DNA of 64,000 nucleotides from an uncultured Faecalibacterium sp. (GCA_937907025.1 CALESJ010000020.1:1-64000); one strand, 5' to 3'. Positions 33,048 to 42,060 are shown, counted from the stretch's first letter. Notes: generated by a model from the letters alone, not told the origin. Translations and numbers: made by a program.

Positions 33048-34304
33048 ATGGAGGAAGCAGACCGCAGCGTATCCCAAAAGGAAACGCCGGAAGTCTGGGC
33101 CCGGCTTGTTCCCGGGGCGCTGACGCAGGACCCCCAGGCATTTCTGGCCGCGTGGATGGCCGGACGCGCCCTACGCAGCCGGCTGTTCTTCCGTCTTGCC
33201 GTCGGTCTGGCGGCGCTGGCCGCATTGCTGGGCACCACCGTCTGGGCCCTGCATGCCCTGCTGGATGGCGTGCCTGTGGCACTGTGGCAGTGCTTTCTGC
33301 CACTGTTACTTGCCCTTCTCCTGCTGGTCGCACTGAAAGACATGCCACTACGCCGGCAACTGCACCGGTCACTGCGGCAGATCCAAAGTGCGACGCTGTT
33401 TCCGGATCACCTGAATCTGGTGCTGGATACGGGCGTACAGGATCTTTCCCTGGCCGATCTTGCCCTGGTGCAGCGGTTTGACGGCTGGACCGTTCTGGCT
33501 TGGCAGGATGGGTTGCACCCGTTGCTTGTTCCCATTCCCGACAGCGGGTGTGACCCCCGCACGGAGCGGCCTTATGCCCGGCTGCGGCAAGCTGTACCCG
33601 GTACCCGGTTCCGGCACAGCTGGGCGCCGCCCCGGCGCAAACGGCATCTGCTGATTGGTTTGCTGGTTTTTCTGGTGATGTTCTCCTCCTCCTTTCTGCT
33701 GTTCCTCCGCTCCCAGGGCTTGCGTTTCTTCCTGAGCCGCAACGGCTTCTCCGACTTTGTGCTTGTGGGGTACGCCCAGAATCAGAACCGCCTGTTCGAC
33801 GCCGACAAACAGGACTTCGCTTACCCTGCCGTGGGTGAGCCAAAATTTCAATGGTTCAGCAGTCGATGCTGTGCCGTGACCTATCCTTCTGCTGACGGCA
33901 GCGTCCGTGTCCAGCTGCTGGAATCCCTGCGGGGAAATTCCCCTCGCCTGGACCCGGCCCCGCCCACCGGAGAGTGGACTGGAGAAGATTTTGTCACCGG
34001 TTCCGCTCTGACCCTGCGCTGGGACGAAGATGGTTCGTATTATCATCTGCTCACCGCGGAGGGTGAAAGTACTTACCGGCAATGGGAGGAGTTTGACGGG
34101 CTGGGAATCGCCCTTTGCAACGATGACGGCCTGCCCGAATGGACAGTAACGCCTTCCTTTTCTCTTCTGCCTTTGCTGTTCAGCGGAGAAAGCGTTCCCA
34201 CTCTGGAACTCTGCCCTGTTTCCATGGACGACACCCAATCCGTCTTTCTAGATAACGCCGACACCGGAAACGCCGAAACCAGTACACCAGAGTCCGCTTC
34301 ATAA
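33048..34304 (+). CDS. unknown membrane protein with three helices
   Basis: 418 residues. Helices at about 45-67 and 74-92 (LFFRLAVGLAALAALLG; CFLPLLLALLLLVALKD) form a hairpin, followed by a beta-rich stretch like the small YcxB-type domain (SATLFPDHLNLVLDTGVQDL). A third helix follows an RRKRH motif near residue 200 (LIGLLVFLVMFSSSFLLFL). The rest, about 190 residues, is predicted outside: beta-rich, Trp/Tyr-containing, without cysteines in pairs. Own promoter and terminator make it monocistronic. I do not recognise a family for the C-terminal part. Confidence 0.75.
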   Translation: MEEADRSVSQKETPEVWARLVPGALTQDPQAFLAAWMAGRALRSRLFFRLAVGLAALAALLGTTVWALHALLDGVPVALWQCFLPLLLALLLLVALKDMPLRRQLHRSLRQIQSATLFPDHLNLVLDTGVQDLSLADLALVQRFDGWTVLAWQDGLHPLLVPIPDSGCDPRTERPYARLRQAVPGTRFRHSWAPPRRKRHLLIGLLVFLVMFSSSFLLFLRSQGLRFFLSRNGFSDFVLVGYAQNQNRLFDADKQDFAYPAVGEPKFQWFSSRCCAVTYPSADGSVRVQLLESLRGNSPRLDPAPPTGEWTGEDFVTGSALTLRWDEDGSYYHLLTAEGESTYRQWEEFDGLGIALCNDDGLPEWTVTPSFSLLPLLFSGESVPTLELCPVSMDDTQSVFLDNADTGNAETSTPESAS

Positions 34305-34328
34305 GGTATTCCTTCGCCCTTGTCGGCA

Positions 34329-34352
34329 GCCCCCTGACCGGGGGCATTTTTT
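34329..34352 (+). terminator. terminator after the 33048 gene
   Basis: GCCCCC-TGACC-GGGGGC followed by ATTTTTTAT. Confidence 0.8.
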
Positions 34353-34447
34353 ATGCCTTTTCCCCGAGTATTTTCTCCTGTGCGCCGAAAGTACCCGGAC
34401 CTCCCGCACCGCGCACACCCGTCATCCCCGATAAACACCACTTCCCG

Positions 34448-34483
34448 GAACCGCTGCCCCAACAGGGCGGCGGTTCTTTTTTT
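34448..34483 (+). terminator. second hairpin terminator
   Basis: GAACCGCTGCCC pairs with GGGCGGCGGTTC around a short loop with one mismatch, followed by seven T. It lies between the membrane protein and the esterase. The 100 bp after it hold TATACT at 34536-34541, a possible -10 without a good -35. Confidence 0.7.
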
Positions 34484-34592
34484 GTACGTTCCGGTTCCCG
34501 TTGGCTGCACAACCGTTTTGCGGGGGGATTCCGCGTATACTGTGAGCACAGGGTCGGGAAAGACCCGGCCCCACAAAGAAAGGTAGCATACT

Positions 34593-35531
34593 ATGAACAA
34601 CATGAACCATAAAAACATCGCAGCAGCGCAGGTCCCCACCGTCAATGAGGCCATTCTGGCCGCCCTGCGCACCGCCCACAACATGACCTCCCCGGCCTCC
34701 ACTGCGCCGGAAGACCTGAAGCGGCAGCGGCTGGGCCAGGAAGCCCTGGGACGGCTGCTGACCCCGCCCATCGGCTTCACCTGGGAGCCCTTCGAGATCG
34801 ATGGCATCCCCGCGGCCTGGGTCCGGCCGGAAGGCAAACACGACCGCAGCAAAATGATCCTGTACTGCCATGGCGGCGGCTACACCAGCGGTACCCTGGG
34901 GTACGCGCGGATGATGGCGGTCCGGATGGCACGGGCCACCGGCTATGAAGTGCTGGCGTTCCAGTATCGGCTGGCGCCTGAACACCCCTATCCGGCAGCG
35001 CTGGAGGACGCACGCCTGATCTGGGAGCATCTGATGTTCCTGGGTTGGGGTGCCAGAGAGATCATCCTGGCCGGCGATTCCGCCGGTGGGAATCTGGCGC
35101 TGGAACTGGCCCTGCATCTGCGGGATACCCAGCGGATGCTACCCTGGCGGATGGTGCTGTTCTCCCCCTGGACCGACATGACGGGTTCAGGCGACAGCCA
35201 GACGGAATGCCGGGACAAGGACCCCTTGCTGACCCGCGCCTACATCGAAGCGGTGCGGGAGGCCTACGCCCCCGGTGCGGACTGGAGCCGGCCGGAGTAT
35301 TCGCCCCTGTTTGCCGATCTGCAGGGGCTGCCGCCCACCCTGATCCAGGTAGGTGGCCGGGAGATCCTGCGGGATGACTCCACCCGCCTGTATCACAAGC
35401 TGCAGGAGGCCGGGGTGCCGGCAGTACTGCAAAGCTGGCCCGAGATGTGGCATGTATTCCAGATGTTCCCGCTGAAAACCGCGGAGGATGCCATGGAACA
35501 GATGGCGCAGTTCCTGGAAACGCTGCGCTGA
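34593..35531 (+). CDS. alpha/beta-hydrolase, HSL-type esterase
   Basis: 312 residues, preceded by AGAAAGG. CHGGGYTSGT is the oxyanion-hole HGGG motif of hormone-sensitive-lipase esterases. ILAGDSAGGNLAL holds the nucleophile Ser in GDSAGG. DPLLTRAY and the late Asp/His (GGREILRDDS, WHVFQMF) complete the triad. No signal peptide. It would hydrolyse short acyl esters, perhaps acetyl or feruloyl groups from imported glycans. It is related to the hydrolase at 42143 but only by family. ATG 34605 is an alternative start (MNHKN). Confidence 0.9.
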   Translation: MNNMNHKNIAAAQVPTVNEAILAALRTAHNMTSPASTAPEDLKRQRLGQEALGRLLTPPIGFTWEPFEIDGIPAAWVRPEGKHDRSKMILYCHGGGYTSGTLGYARMMAVRMARATGYEVLAFQYRLAPEHPYPAALEDARLIWEHLMFLGWGAREIILAGDSAGGNLALELALHLRDTQRMLPWRMVLFSPWTDMTGSGDSQTECRDKDPLLTRAYIEAVREAYAPGADWSRPEYSPLFADLQGLPPTLIQVGGREILRDDSTRLYHKLQEAGVPAVLQSWPEMWHVFQMFPLKTAEDAMEQMAQFLETLR

Positions 35532-35532
35532 A

Positions 35533-35555
35533 CATCCGGCGCCGGACGCCGGATG
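35533..35555 (+). terminator. hairpin after the esterase gene
   Basis: CATCCGGCG pairs perfectly with CGCCGGATG around CCGGA, starting directly after the stop. No T-run follows, so it may be an mRNA 3'-end protector or a weak terminator. Confidence 0.4.
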
Positions 35556-35658
35556 ACCGAACACACGACCAAGCAGAACACACAAAACGCCCGCTGCCCC
35601 TTGCAGGATATCCGGTGTTGGAATGGTTCTTACAAGCAAAACAGGACAGGGAGTAACT

Positions 35659-36393
35659 ATGACAGTATGGGTAGTATTGGCCGTGGCGGCCGTGATGGCG
35701 GCAAGCCTGCGTTCCGGCGTGGGAAAGACGCTGGCCGGGTACGGATGGTATGAATGGTTTTTTCTCTTTCTCAGCAGCGCCTTCCTGGGCGACTGCTTCG
35801 AAACGATCTTCGTTTTCCTGAGCACCGGTGTCTGGATGAGCCGCAGCAGCCTGCTGTATGCGCCCCTCAGCGTGGTGTGGGGCGCGGGCGCCGTGCTCAT
35901 GACCCTGGTGCTGACCCCGCTGGCCCGCAAGGGCAACGCAGCCCTGTTCGCCGCCGGGGCGGTGCTGGGCGGAGGGTTTGAATATCTGGCCAGCTGGGTG
36001 CTGGAAAAGGCCACCGGACGACTGTTCTGGGATTATTCGTCCATGCCCTTCAACCTGGACGGCCGCACCAACCTGCTGTTTGCCCTGTTCTGGGGCGCCG
36101 CCGGGGTGTTCTGGATCAGGGTGGCCGCCCCGCGGCTGCTGGGTTGGCTGCACCGGATCCCCCGGCATTCGGGCCGGAAACTGGCCACGGTGGCCGCGCT
36201 GCTTCTGGTGGCCGACATGACCCTGTCCGGCGCCGCTCTGGTCCGGATGGAGGAGCGCAGCCGGGGGCTGGTGGCCTCCAACACGGTGGAACAGGCCCTG
36301 GACGTGCTGTACACCGACGCACGCCTGGAACAGCGGTACCGCAACATGCAGCTGCCGGGAGAAACCGCCCCCGCTGCCCAGGCACAGGCATAA
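35659..36393 (+). CDS. ABC_trans_CmpB-type (putative type IV ABC) membrane protein
   Basis: 244 residues from ATG 35659 (GGGAG site). About six hydrophobic segments. GDCFETIFVFLSTGVWMSRSSLLYAPLS, here marked by its ends GDCFETIF and SLLYAPLS, then GGGFEYLASWVLEKATGRLF and DYSSMPFNLDGR are the conserved blocks of PF06541-like proteins (recalled). Their true function is not established despite the ABC name. The gene is followed 137 bp later by another small membrane protein in the same direction. Confidence 0.8.
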   Translation: MTVWVVLAVAAVMAASLRSGVGKTLAGYGWYEWFFLFLSSAFLGDCFETIFVFLSTGVWMSRSSLLYAPLSVVWGAGAVLMTLVLTPLARKGNAALFAAGAVLGGGFEYLASWVLEKATGRLFWDYSSMPFNLDGRTNLLFALFWGAAGVFWIRVAAPRLLGWLHRIPRHSGRKLATVAALLLVADMTLSGAALVRMEERSRGLVASNTVEQALDVLYTDARLEQRYRNMQLPGETAPAAQAQA

Positions 36394-36530
36394 CGGCAAA
36401 CCGCCAAAGTCGGTTGTCCGGCCAACCGTATTCATTCCCCGTAAAGACTATACTAACACTACGCTGAAGGGCCGAACCGGCCCGGCGTCCAACTATAAAT
36501 ACAAAACGGCCGATGGCCGGGGAGGAACCT

Positions 36531-37133
36531 ATGAAAAAGAGCATGATTTTGTCGGTGGAGCAGGCGGCACAGGCCGCCCGCAAGCGGATTCTGAACAGCG
36601 GTGTGGCAGCGGGCGTGCTGCTCACCGGGCTGGGTGCGGCGGCGGTGTTCGCACCGCTGGTGGTAGGGTGGTCGCTGGCCGTCATCCTGATGGCAGGCTT
36701 CCTGCTGTCCGGGGCGGCGCAGCTGCTGGCCTTTCTGGACACGCCCCGGGGAGAGCGCAGCCTCTGGCCGCTGCTCAGCGGATTGGCCATGGCAGCCTTT
36801 GCCGGGTTCTCCCTCTGGGCCGCCTTCGCCTCCCCCGCCGGCAGCCTGGGCCTCATCGCCGGGCTGGGCACCGTGGTGGCCTTCTTCACGGTGATGCAGG
36901 GCATCTTCCAGATCATCACCTTTGATGAGATGCGCAGCGCAGGGCTCCCCGGCGCGGGCTGGGTCCTGGCCGCCGGTATCCTCAACGCCGTGGTGGGCAA
37001 CCTCATCGTATGGCAGCCCATCGCCGGCTGGGTGGGCATCAGCACCGTCTGGGGCATCTACCTGGTGGTGTCCGGCGTGGCCCTGGCCGCCGATTCGCTG
37101 TCCGGGCATCGCGGCCGCAGCGTCCGGGCCTGA
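36531..37133 (+). CDS. HdeD/DUF308-family membrane protein
   Basis: 200 residues from ATG 36531 (GGGGAGG site). Six hydrophobic segments arranged as three pairs, with the family feature GWVLAAGILNAVVGNLIVW and a last helix GISTVWGIYLVVSGVALAA. HdeD-like proteins are linked to acid stress in enterobacteria, but the role in Clostridia is unknown. It ends at a perfect bidirectional terminator facing the Crp-type gene. Confidence 0.8.
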   Translation: MKKSMILSVEQAAQAARKRILNSGVAAGVLLTGLGAAAVFAPLVVGWSLAVILMAGFLLSGAAQLLAFLDTPRGERSLWPLLSGLAMAAFAGFSLWAAFASPAGSLGLIAGLGTVVAFFTVMQGIFQIITFDEMRSAGLPGAGWVLAAGILNAVVGNLIVWQPIAGWVGISTVWGIYLVVSGVALAADSLSGHRGRSVRA

Positions 37134-37140
37134 ACCAAAA

Positions 37141-37176
37141 GAAAGAGCCTTCCCCCATATGGGGGAAGGCTCTTTC
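37141..37176. terminator. perfect bidirectional terminator
   Basis: A 36-base perfect palindrome, GAAAGAGCCTTCCCCC... centred on CATATG, between the convergent HdeD-like and Crp-type genes. Confidence 0.9.
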
Positions 37177-37189
37177 GGCTGTGCGGGGT

Positions 37190-37903
37190 TCATTCGTCGT
37201 TGGGGTCCGGTTCGTTCTCGGTGATGGGCATTTCCACCCGCAGTTCAAACCGGCTGCGGTCAAACTGCAGCAGCCCTTCGTCCCGCATCTTGCACAGTTC
37301 AAAGGAGAGGGCGCTGCGGTCCGCAAAGAGGAAATCCGCCATTTCCTGCCGGTTCAGCGGAATGGTGAAGGTGCGTTTGTCGCCGCCCTTGTGGTACTGG
37401 GCCGAAAGATAGTCCTGTACCTTGTCCCGCATGGTGCGGCGGACGCTGTCCTCCAGTTTGCGGGTCAGGTACTGGCCTTTCTGGGCCACGGCCAGGGTCA
37501 GGTTCTGTAAAAAGCGGATCTGGGTGGGGGCGGTGAGCACATTCTTGCGCAGCAGCTGGTCCACGCTCAGGTACAGAATCTCGGTGGGTTCCTCGGTAGC
37601 GATGGACAGGTGCAGCCGGTAACGGCCCACCGCGTTCAGTTCCCCCACCGCGTCCCCCGGATTCAGCACATAGAGCAGATTGTTGTTGCCGTTGCTATCG
37701 ATATGGGCCAGGTGCAGGCTGCCCGAAAGGATGATGCCGATCTCCGGGAACAGGTCCCCATCCTGGGCCACCACCGTTTTTTTAGGATACCGCGCCCGGT
37801 GCGGTGCCATGGCGGCCACCGTCTGCCCGATCTCCTCATCGGTCATGTTGCGGAAAAGCATGCCTTTTCTCAGCAGGTCCAGGTCCAGTTCTTTTTTGTC
37901 CAC
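37190..37903 (-). CDS. Crp/Fnr-family transcription regulator
   Basis: 237 residues from GTG 37903 (GGAAGGG site). The upstream extension lacks a start with a site. Cyclic-nucleotide-binding-like beta-roll at about 20-130 (VVAQDGDLFPEIGIILSGSL, NPGDAVGELNAVG). C-terminal winged helix with IPLNRQEMADFLFADRSALS as recognition region. There are no Fe-S cysteines, so it is not an Fnr-type oxygen sensor, and the ligand is unknown. It has its own promoter and stands 130 bp before, and divergent in function from, the SLC13 operon on the same strand. Confidence 0.88.
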   Translation of the reverse strand: MDKKELDLDLLRKGMLFRNMTDEEIGQTVAAMAPHRARYPKKTVVAQDGDLFPEIGIILSGSLHLAHIDSNGNNNLLYVLNPGDAVGELNAVGRYRLHLSIATEEPTEILYLSVDQLLRKNVLTAPTQIRFLQNLTLAVAQKGQYLTRKLEDSVRRTMRDKVQDYLSAQYHKGGDKRTFTIPLNRQEMADFLFADRSALSFELCKMRDEGLLQFDRSRFELRVEMPITENEPDPNDE

Positions 37904-37933
37904 GGTTTGTCCCTTCCTTCCTGTTATGATTCC

Positions 37934-37962
37934 AGTATAGTGTGCAAGCCGGGAATCTGCAA
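37934..37962 (-). promoter_or_regulatory. promoter of the Crp-type gene
   Basis: On the minus strand TTGCAG (37962-37957), 17 bp, TATACT (37939-37934), about 30 bp before GTG 37903. Confidence 0.7.
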
Positions 37963-38067
37963 CAGGGGCCCGCACAACAGCCGCAAAAAGCAAAGCAGCC
38001 CCCGGGCGGAGAACCGTCCGGAGGCTGTTTTGCATGTATGAAGAGAGAAAATCCGTACAGGAGAAAC

Positions 38068-39369
38068 TCAATACAGGGGGAACGCGATGGTGCTCCAGAT
38101 CACGCTGACGGCGCAGAAGAGGATGGCCGGCAGGATGGACTGTTTGAACACGCTCTTGATGTCGTAGCCGCCGGCAGCCATGTAGTAGGGCACCGCCGCG
38201 GTGGCCATGGGGGTCATGAAGGCGGTCAGGCAGGCAGCCTGGACGCAGATGACGATGCCGATGGGGTTGGCACCCATGCTCTTGCAGGCCTGGGCAGCCA
38301 GAGGGATGAAGATCAGCATGACGCCGCGGTTCTGCATGACCTGGGTCATCAGGAACGGGATCAGGAAGAACATCAGGTAGATCAGCAGGGGGTTGTTCAG
38401 GGTGTTGGCGGCAGCGGCCACGGCATCACCGATGAGCTGGCCGGCGCCGGTGTTGGTCAGGGCGCCGCCCATGGCCAGAGAGCCCACGAACAGCAGGTAC
38501 ATCCAGGTGGGCATGGCGGCCACGGCCTCGTCCTGGCTGAGCACGCCGCAGACGACCATCAGGATAGCGGCCACCATGCAGATGATCCAGGTGTCCAGAC
38601 CGATGTACTTCTGGAGGATCAGGGCAACGGTGGTGCCGAAGAAGATCACGAAAGCGGCGATTTCCTGGAACATGGGCAGCTTCTTCTTGTTCAGGGCTGC
38701 CTGGGCGCCGCGGTTTTCGTTCTGTTTGATTTCCAGGATGGGTTCATCGGGGGCCAGACGCGGGGCGATGAAGATGCAGTACAGCGCGCAGACAATGACC
38801 AGGGGCAGGCGGGCCTTCATGGGGTCGGTGAGCTGCACCACAAAATCGGTGTAGCCGCCGGCGGCCAGGTAGCCGTTGAGCTCGGCGGCCACGGTGGCGC
38901 CGGAGCCCAGGGGGAATGCGGAGCAGGTGGCGATGGAAGCCACGCCCAGAGCAAACATGACCTTGCTGGGCTTGACGCCGATGGCTTCCACGGTCTGGGC
39001 CAGCAGGGGTGCCAGGATACCGAAGACCACCACCGGGCTCTGGATGAACTGGCTGAGCAGAATGGCCACCAGCACATAGCCGCACATGATCTTGGTCAGG
39101 TTTCCTTTGGCAAAGCGGTTCAGGCCGTCAGCCACGTTCTTGACGAACTGGGTTTTATTGAAACCTGCCGCCACCACGAACATGGACATGATCATGATGC
39201 CGTTGTTGTTGCCGAAGTAGCCCAGCACCGAAGCGCCGTCGATGCAGCCGGTGACCAGGAACGCGGCCACCGAAGCCATGGCGACCACCGCCATGGGGAA
39301 TTTGCCGTAAATGTAGAACGCCACTGTGATGGCACAGATGATCAGACAGATGATCAGTTGTGGAGTCAT
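38068..39369 (-). CDS. SLC13/DASS-family anion transporter
   Basis: 433 residues from ATG 39369, chosen because GAGGAAGG lies nine bases upstream; ATG 39378 touches that site. Eleven or more hydrophobic segments. QSPVVVFGILAPLL, SIATCSAFPLGSGATVA and MTQVMQNRGVMLIFIP, TAFMTPMATAAVPYY are in the positions of the two SNT-like substrate/Na+ sites of dicarboxylate/sulfate carriers, though the exact SNT residues are altered. Substrate probably an organic acid. It lies downstream of the dehydratase gene on the same strand but after a terminator, so it has its own promoter in 39370-39680. Confidence 0.85.
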   Translation of the reverse strand: MTPQLIICLIICAITVAFYIYGKFPMAVVAMASVAAFLVTGCIDGASVLGYFGNNNGIMIMSMFVVAAGFNKTQFVKNVADGLNRFAKGNLTKIMCGYVLVAILLSQFIQSPVVVFGILAPLLAQTVEAIGVKPSKVMFALGVASIATCSAFPLGSGATVAAELNGYLAAGGYTDFVVQLTDPMKARLPLVIVCALYCIFIAPRLAPDEPILEIKQNENRGAQAALNKKKLPMFQEIAAFVIFFGTTVALILQKYIGLDTWIICMVAAILMVVCGVLSQDEAVAAMPTWMYLLFVGSLAMGGALTNTGAGQLIGDAVAAAANTLNNPLLIYLMFFLIPFLMTQVMQNRGVMLIFIPLAAQACKSMGANPIGIVICVQAACLTAFMTPMATAAVPYYMAAGGYDIKSVFKQSILPAILFCAVSVIWSTIAFPLY

Positions 39370-39746
39370 GGGATTCATCCTTCCTCGTAATTTTACACCG
39401 TCATGCCGCAGGCCGGGCGGCTGTTCCGGTGTCCGCTGCAATGGAATCAGCTGGTTCCCGTTTGTGTAGTTTCATCCTACCGGGCGGTACGGGGAAAGTA
39501 AAATATCGTTTCTGTATCGGTCTATAATCCCGATGGAATCGTTTTGACCGGGCCGGGGCGTTTTTGTGCGCCCTGCCAAAATTGCCATTTTGCCTTTGTT
39601 CAACCTGCGGCATAAAGATAGCCGGGCCGCTATGGTTCCATCAATTTTTTCAATGGGGCCCATCGCCCCCAACCGACAAAAAAGGACCGCCCTTGCGGGC
39701 GGTCCAAGGCATATAAAAAGGCATACAGGAGTGGCAAAAAGAAAGT
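39370..39746 (-). promoter_or_regulatory. SLC13 upstream region with TATGGTTCCAT site (39631-39656) and terminator (39678-39705)
   Basis: The terminator GGACCGCCC-TTGC-GGGCGGTCC, followed on the minus strand by six T, ends the dehydratase transcript. TATGGTTCCATCAA at 39631-39644 recurs upstream of the dehydratase gene (40985-40998, minus strand) and in part upstream of the LysR gene. ATGGTTCCAT is a perfect palindrome of LysR-box style. No gene is visible in these 377 bp. Confidence 0.6.
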
Positions 39747-40889
39747 TTACAGGTCGCGCACCGAACCGTCAAAGGCGATCTGGCAGTTGATGCTGCGCTG
39801 GGCAGGGGGGAACTTTTCGGTGATGTCCTCCACCAGTTCGATACCGATACCGGGGGCATCCGGCACCACCAGGGAACCGTGGTCCAGCTTCAGTTCGGTG
39901 GTGATCATATCTTTTTCCCCGCCGGACAGGTAGAAGCTGGGGAATTCCTGGATGGCCACATTGGGCACGGCGGCGTCCAGCTGCAGGCAGGCGGCGGTGG
40001 ACACGGGGCCCAGGGGGTTGTGGGGCACAATATCCACATAGTGGCTTTCGGCAATGGCGGCCACCTTCTTGCAGGCGGTGATGCCGCCCATGGCGCACAG
40101 GTCGGGGCGCACATAGCGGGCGGCCTTCTTCATGAGCAGGTTTTCAAACTCCTGCACCGTGATGAACCGCTCGCCGGTGGCAATGGGCAGCCAGGTCTTG
40201 GAGGCCACTTCGGCCATGACCTCGTCGCTGTCGGGGGCGATGGGGTCCTCCAGGAACAGGGGGTTGAACGGCTCCACCCCCTTGGCAAATGCCACGGCTT
40301 CGGGTACACTCATAGAGCGGTGTACTTCCAGGATCAGGTCAAAGTCCTCGCCCACAGCCTCGCGGCAGGCGCGGACCCGGGCCACCTGGGATGCCACCCG
40401 GTGGCTGAAGATGCTGTCCTCAACGCCGCAGGTGCGCTGGCGGGCGTCCCCGGTGATCATCAGCCGGGCGGCGGTAAAGCCCTGGGTCTTGATGTCGGCA
40501 CAGGCGGCGGCCATTTCTTCCGGCGTAAACTTGAACACGGCGGGGTAGGTGCGGACCTTGTCCCGGCACTTGCCGCCCAGCAGCTCATACACCGGCACCC
40601 CCAGGGCCTTGCCCTTGATGTCCCACAGGGCAATGTCGATGGCGGCGATGGCCGACATGATCAGCGAGCCGCGGAAATACATGCTGCGGTACATGTACTG
40701 CCAGTGGTGTTCGATGCGCCGGGGGTCCTGGCCGATGAGATAGCCTTCCAGCTTTTTCAGCACGCCCATGGTACCATCCAGGTAGCCCCAGGAACCCACT
40801 TCCCCGATGCCGGTAATGCCTTCATCGGTGTGAATCTTGATGAACAGATATTTGCTGGCCGGGATGTAGTCGATGCGGGTAATCTTCAT
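39747..40889 (-). CDS. enolase-superfamily acid-sugar dehydratase (DgoD/ManD-like)
   Basis: 380 residues. N-terminal capping domain with SAIAAIDIALWDIKGKALG. The barrel ligands are in DLILEVHRSMS, PLFLEDPIAPD and IATGERF, and a catalytic His is in IVPHNPLGP. This arrangement, with His two residues after the first metal ligand and another His near residue 290, is that of mandelate-racemase-subgroup dehydratases acting on D-galactonate, D-mannonate or related aldonic acids (family knowledge). The length fits DgoD. With an SLC13 carrier and LysR regulator beside it, uptake and dehydration of an aldonate or aldarate is likely. Confidence 0.88.
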   Translation of the reverse strand: MKITRIDYIPASKYLFIKIHTDEGITGIGEVGSWGYLDGTMGVLKKLEGYLIGQDPRRIEHHWQYMYRSMYFRGSLIMSAIAAIDIALWDIKGKALGVPVYELLGGKCRDKVRTYPAVFKFTPEEMAAACADIKTQGFTAARLMITGDARQRTCGVEDSIFSHRVASQVARVRACREAVGEDFDLILEVHRSMSVPEAVAFAKGVEPFNPLFLEDPIAPDSDEVMAEVASKTWLPIATGERFITVQEFENLLMKKAARYVRPDLCAMGGITACKKVAAIAESHYVDIVPHNPLGPVSTAACLQLDAAVPNVAIQEFPSFYLSGGEKDMITTELKLDHGSLVVPDAPGIGIELVEDITEKFPPAQRSINCQIAFDGSVRDL

Positions 40890-40969
40890 GACAGGTTTCC
40901 TCCTTGCAGGTTGGGATGCGGATGTACACGATCCTTTGTGTTTTCAGCATACCTGACAAACGGGGAAAC

Positions 40970-40998
40970 GTCTAATACCATTGTTTGATGGAACCATA
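40970..40998 (-). promoter_or_regulatory. TATGGTTCCATCAA operator-like site upstream of the dehydratase gene
   Basis: Minus-strand sequence TATGGTTCCATCAA then ACAATGGTATTA, repeating the 14 bases at 39631-39644. Downstream a TTAGAC-18-TATGCT promoter-like pair leads into the dehydratase gene. Likely binding site of the LysR-family protein encoded just upstream. Confidence 0.55.
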
Positions 40999-41010
40999 AC
41001 CTGAGATCAA

Positions 41011-41949
41011 TCAGGGATTTGCCAGGCGGGGCAGCAGCAGTTCCCGGGTCAGGTCGATCATCTCCCGGATCAGGGGCTCGTGGGGGGTGTTCTGCCGCCA
41101 GGCCGCCACCGAAGCCCGGGTATACACCGGTTCCTGCAGGGTGCAGAACGCCATCTGCCCCTGCAGGGCGGGCAGGAAACGGTCGAACAGGGCCGGGGTG
41201 ATGAAGAGCATGCCCACCCCTTTGGCGCACAGCTGATAGGCCGTGTTCATGTTGGTGTAGTTCAAAATGCGCCCCGGCTTGACCCCCGCCTGGCCCAGCA
41301 GCAGCTGGGCGCAGCGGTAGAACCCGTTGCCCGGATAGGGCAGCAGGAAAGGCTGCCCGTGCACCTGGGCCGGGTCCAGCAGATAGGGCGATTCGGGGGT
41401 GCCTTCGGCGGCGCTCAGGTTGGCCACACAAGCGAAGGTGCGGGGCACTGCCAGCAGCACATCCTCATCGGCCAGCTTTTCGTAGCAAAGTTCGGGGTAG
41501 CCGGTATTCAGCACCCCGAAGGCCAGGTCCACCTCCCCCTGGCGGACCCCGTCTTCCAGCAGTGCCTCGCCCCGCTCGTGGAGCTGGATGGCCACCTCCG
41601 GGTGGCGGCGGCAGAATTCCGGGATGAGGTAGGGCAGCCAGTGGCTGCCCCGGGTGGCCCCGATGCCGAAATGGAACACCGTTTCCTGCAAGCCCAGAGC
41701 CCGCAGTTCGCTGAACAGGTTGTTTTCCGCCATCTGGATCTTTTTCATCCGCTCGATGTACAGCGCGCCCGCCCGGGTGATCTGAATGGGGCTGACCGTG
41801 CGGTCAAACAGCTTGACCCCCAGCTGGCTTTCCAGCCGGTTGATGTAGTTGGTCAGCGCCGGCTGCGAGATGAAGGTCTTTTTGGCGGCGCGGGTCAGGT
41901 TGCGTTCCTCGGCCAGTGCCAGCACATAATCCAGCTTGTCCAGACTCAT
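41011..41949 (-). CDS. LysR-family transcription regulator
   Basis: 312 residues. N-terminal winged helix MSLDKLDYVLALAEERNLTR, then FISQPALTNYINRLESQLG as recognition helix region, then a coiled linker and a two-lobed periplasmic-binding-type effector domain from about 90. Length is normal. It stands between the dehydratase and a divergent esterase operon, so it likely controls both. Three copies of a TATGGTTC motif lie at 39631, 40998 and 42035. The ligand is unknown, presumably the acid handled by the cluster. Confidence 0.92.
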   Translation of the reverse strand: MSLDKLDYVLALAEERNLTRAAKKTFISQPALTNYINRLESQLGVKLFDRTVSPIQITRAGALYIERMKKIQMAENNLFSELRALGLQETVFHFGIGATRGSHWLPYLIPEFCRRHPEVAIQLHERGEALLEDGVRQGEVDLAFGVLNTGYPELCYEKLADEDVLLAVPRTFACVANLSAAEGTPESPYLLDPAQVHGQPFLLPYPGNGFYRCAQLLLGQAGVKPGRILNYTNMNTAYQLCAKGVGMLFITPALFDRFLPALQGQMAFCTLQEPVYTRASVAAWRQNTPHEPLIREMIDLTRELLLPRLANP

Positions 41950-42027
41950 GGAAGGTCCTCCGTTTCTGATTTTTTCTCACTTCTATTGTAAGCGTCCGCC
42001 CGGTCCTTGTCCATGGCAGAAGGCCAT

Positions 42028-42060
42028 TCCTTTTTTCCTATCGAACCATACGGAATTACT
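42028..42060. promoter_or_regulatory. partial TATGGTTC site in the LysR-esterase divergent region
   Basis: The plus strand reads TATCGAACCATACGG, giving GTATGGTTCGATAGG on the minus strand. It shares eight bases with the two better sites. Its position between divergent genes fits LysR autoregulation. Confidence 0.4.
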
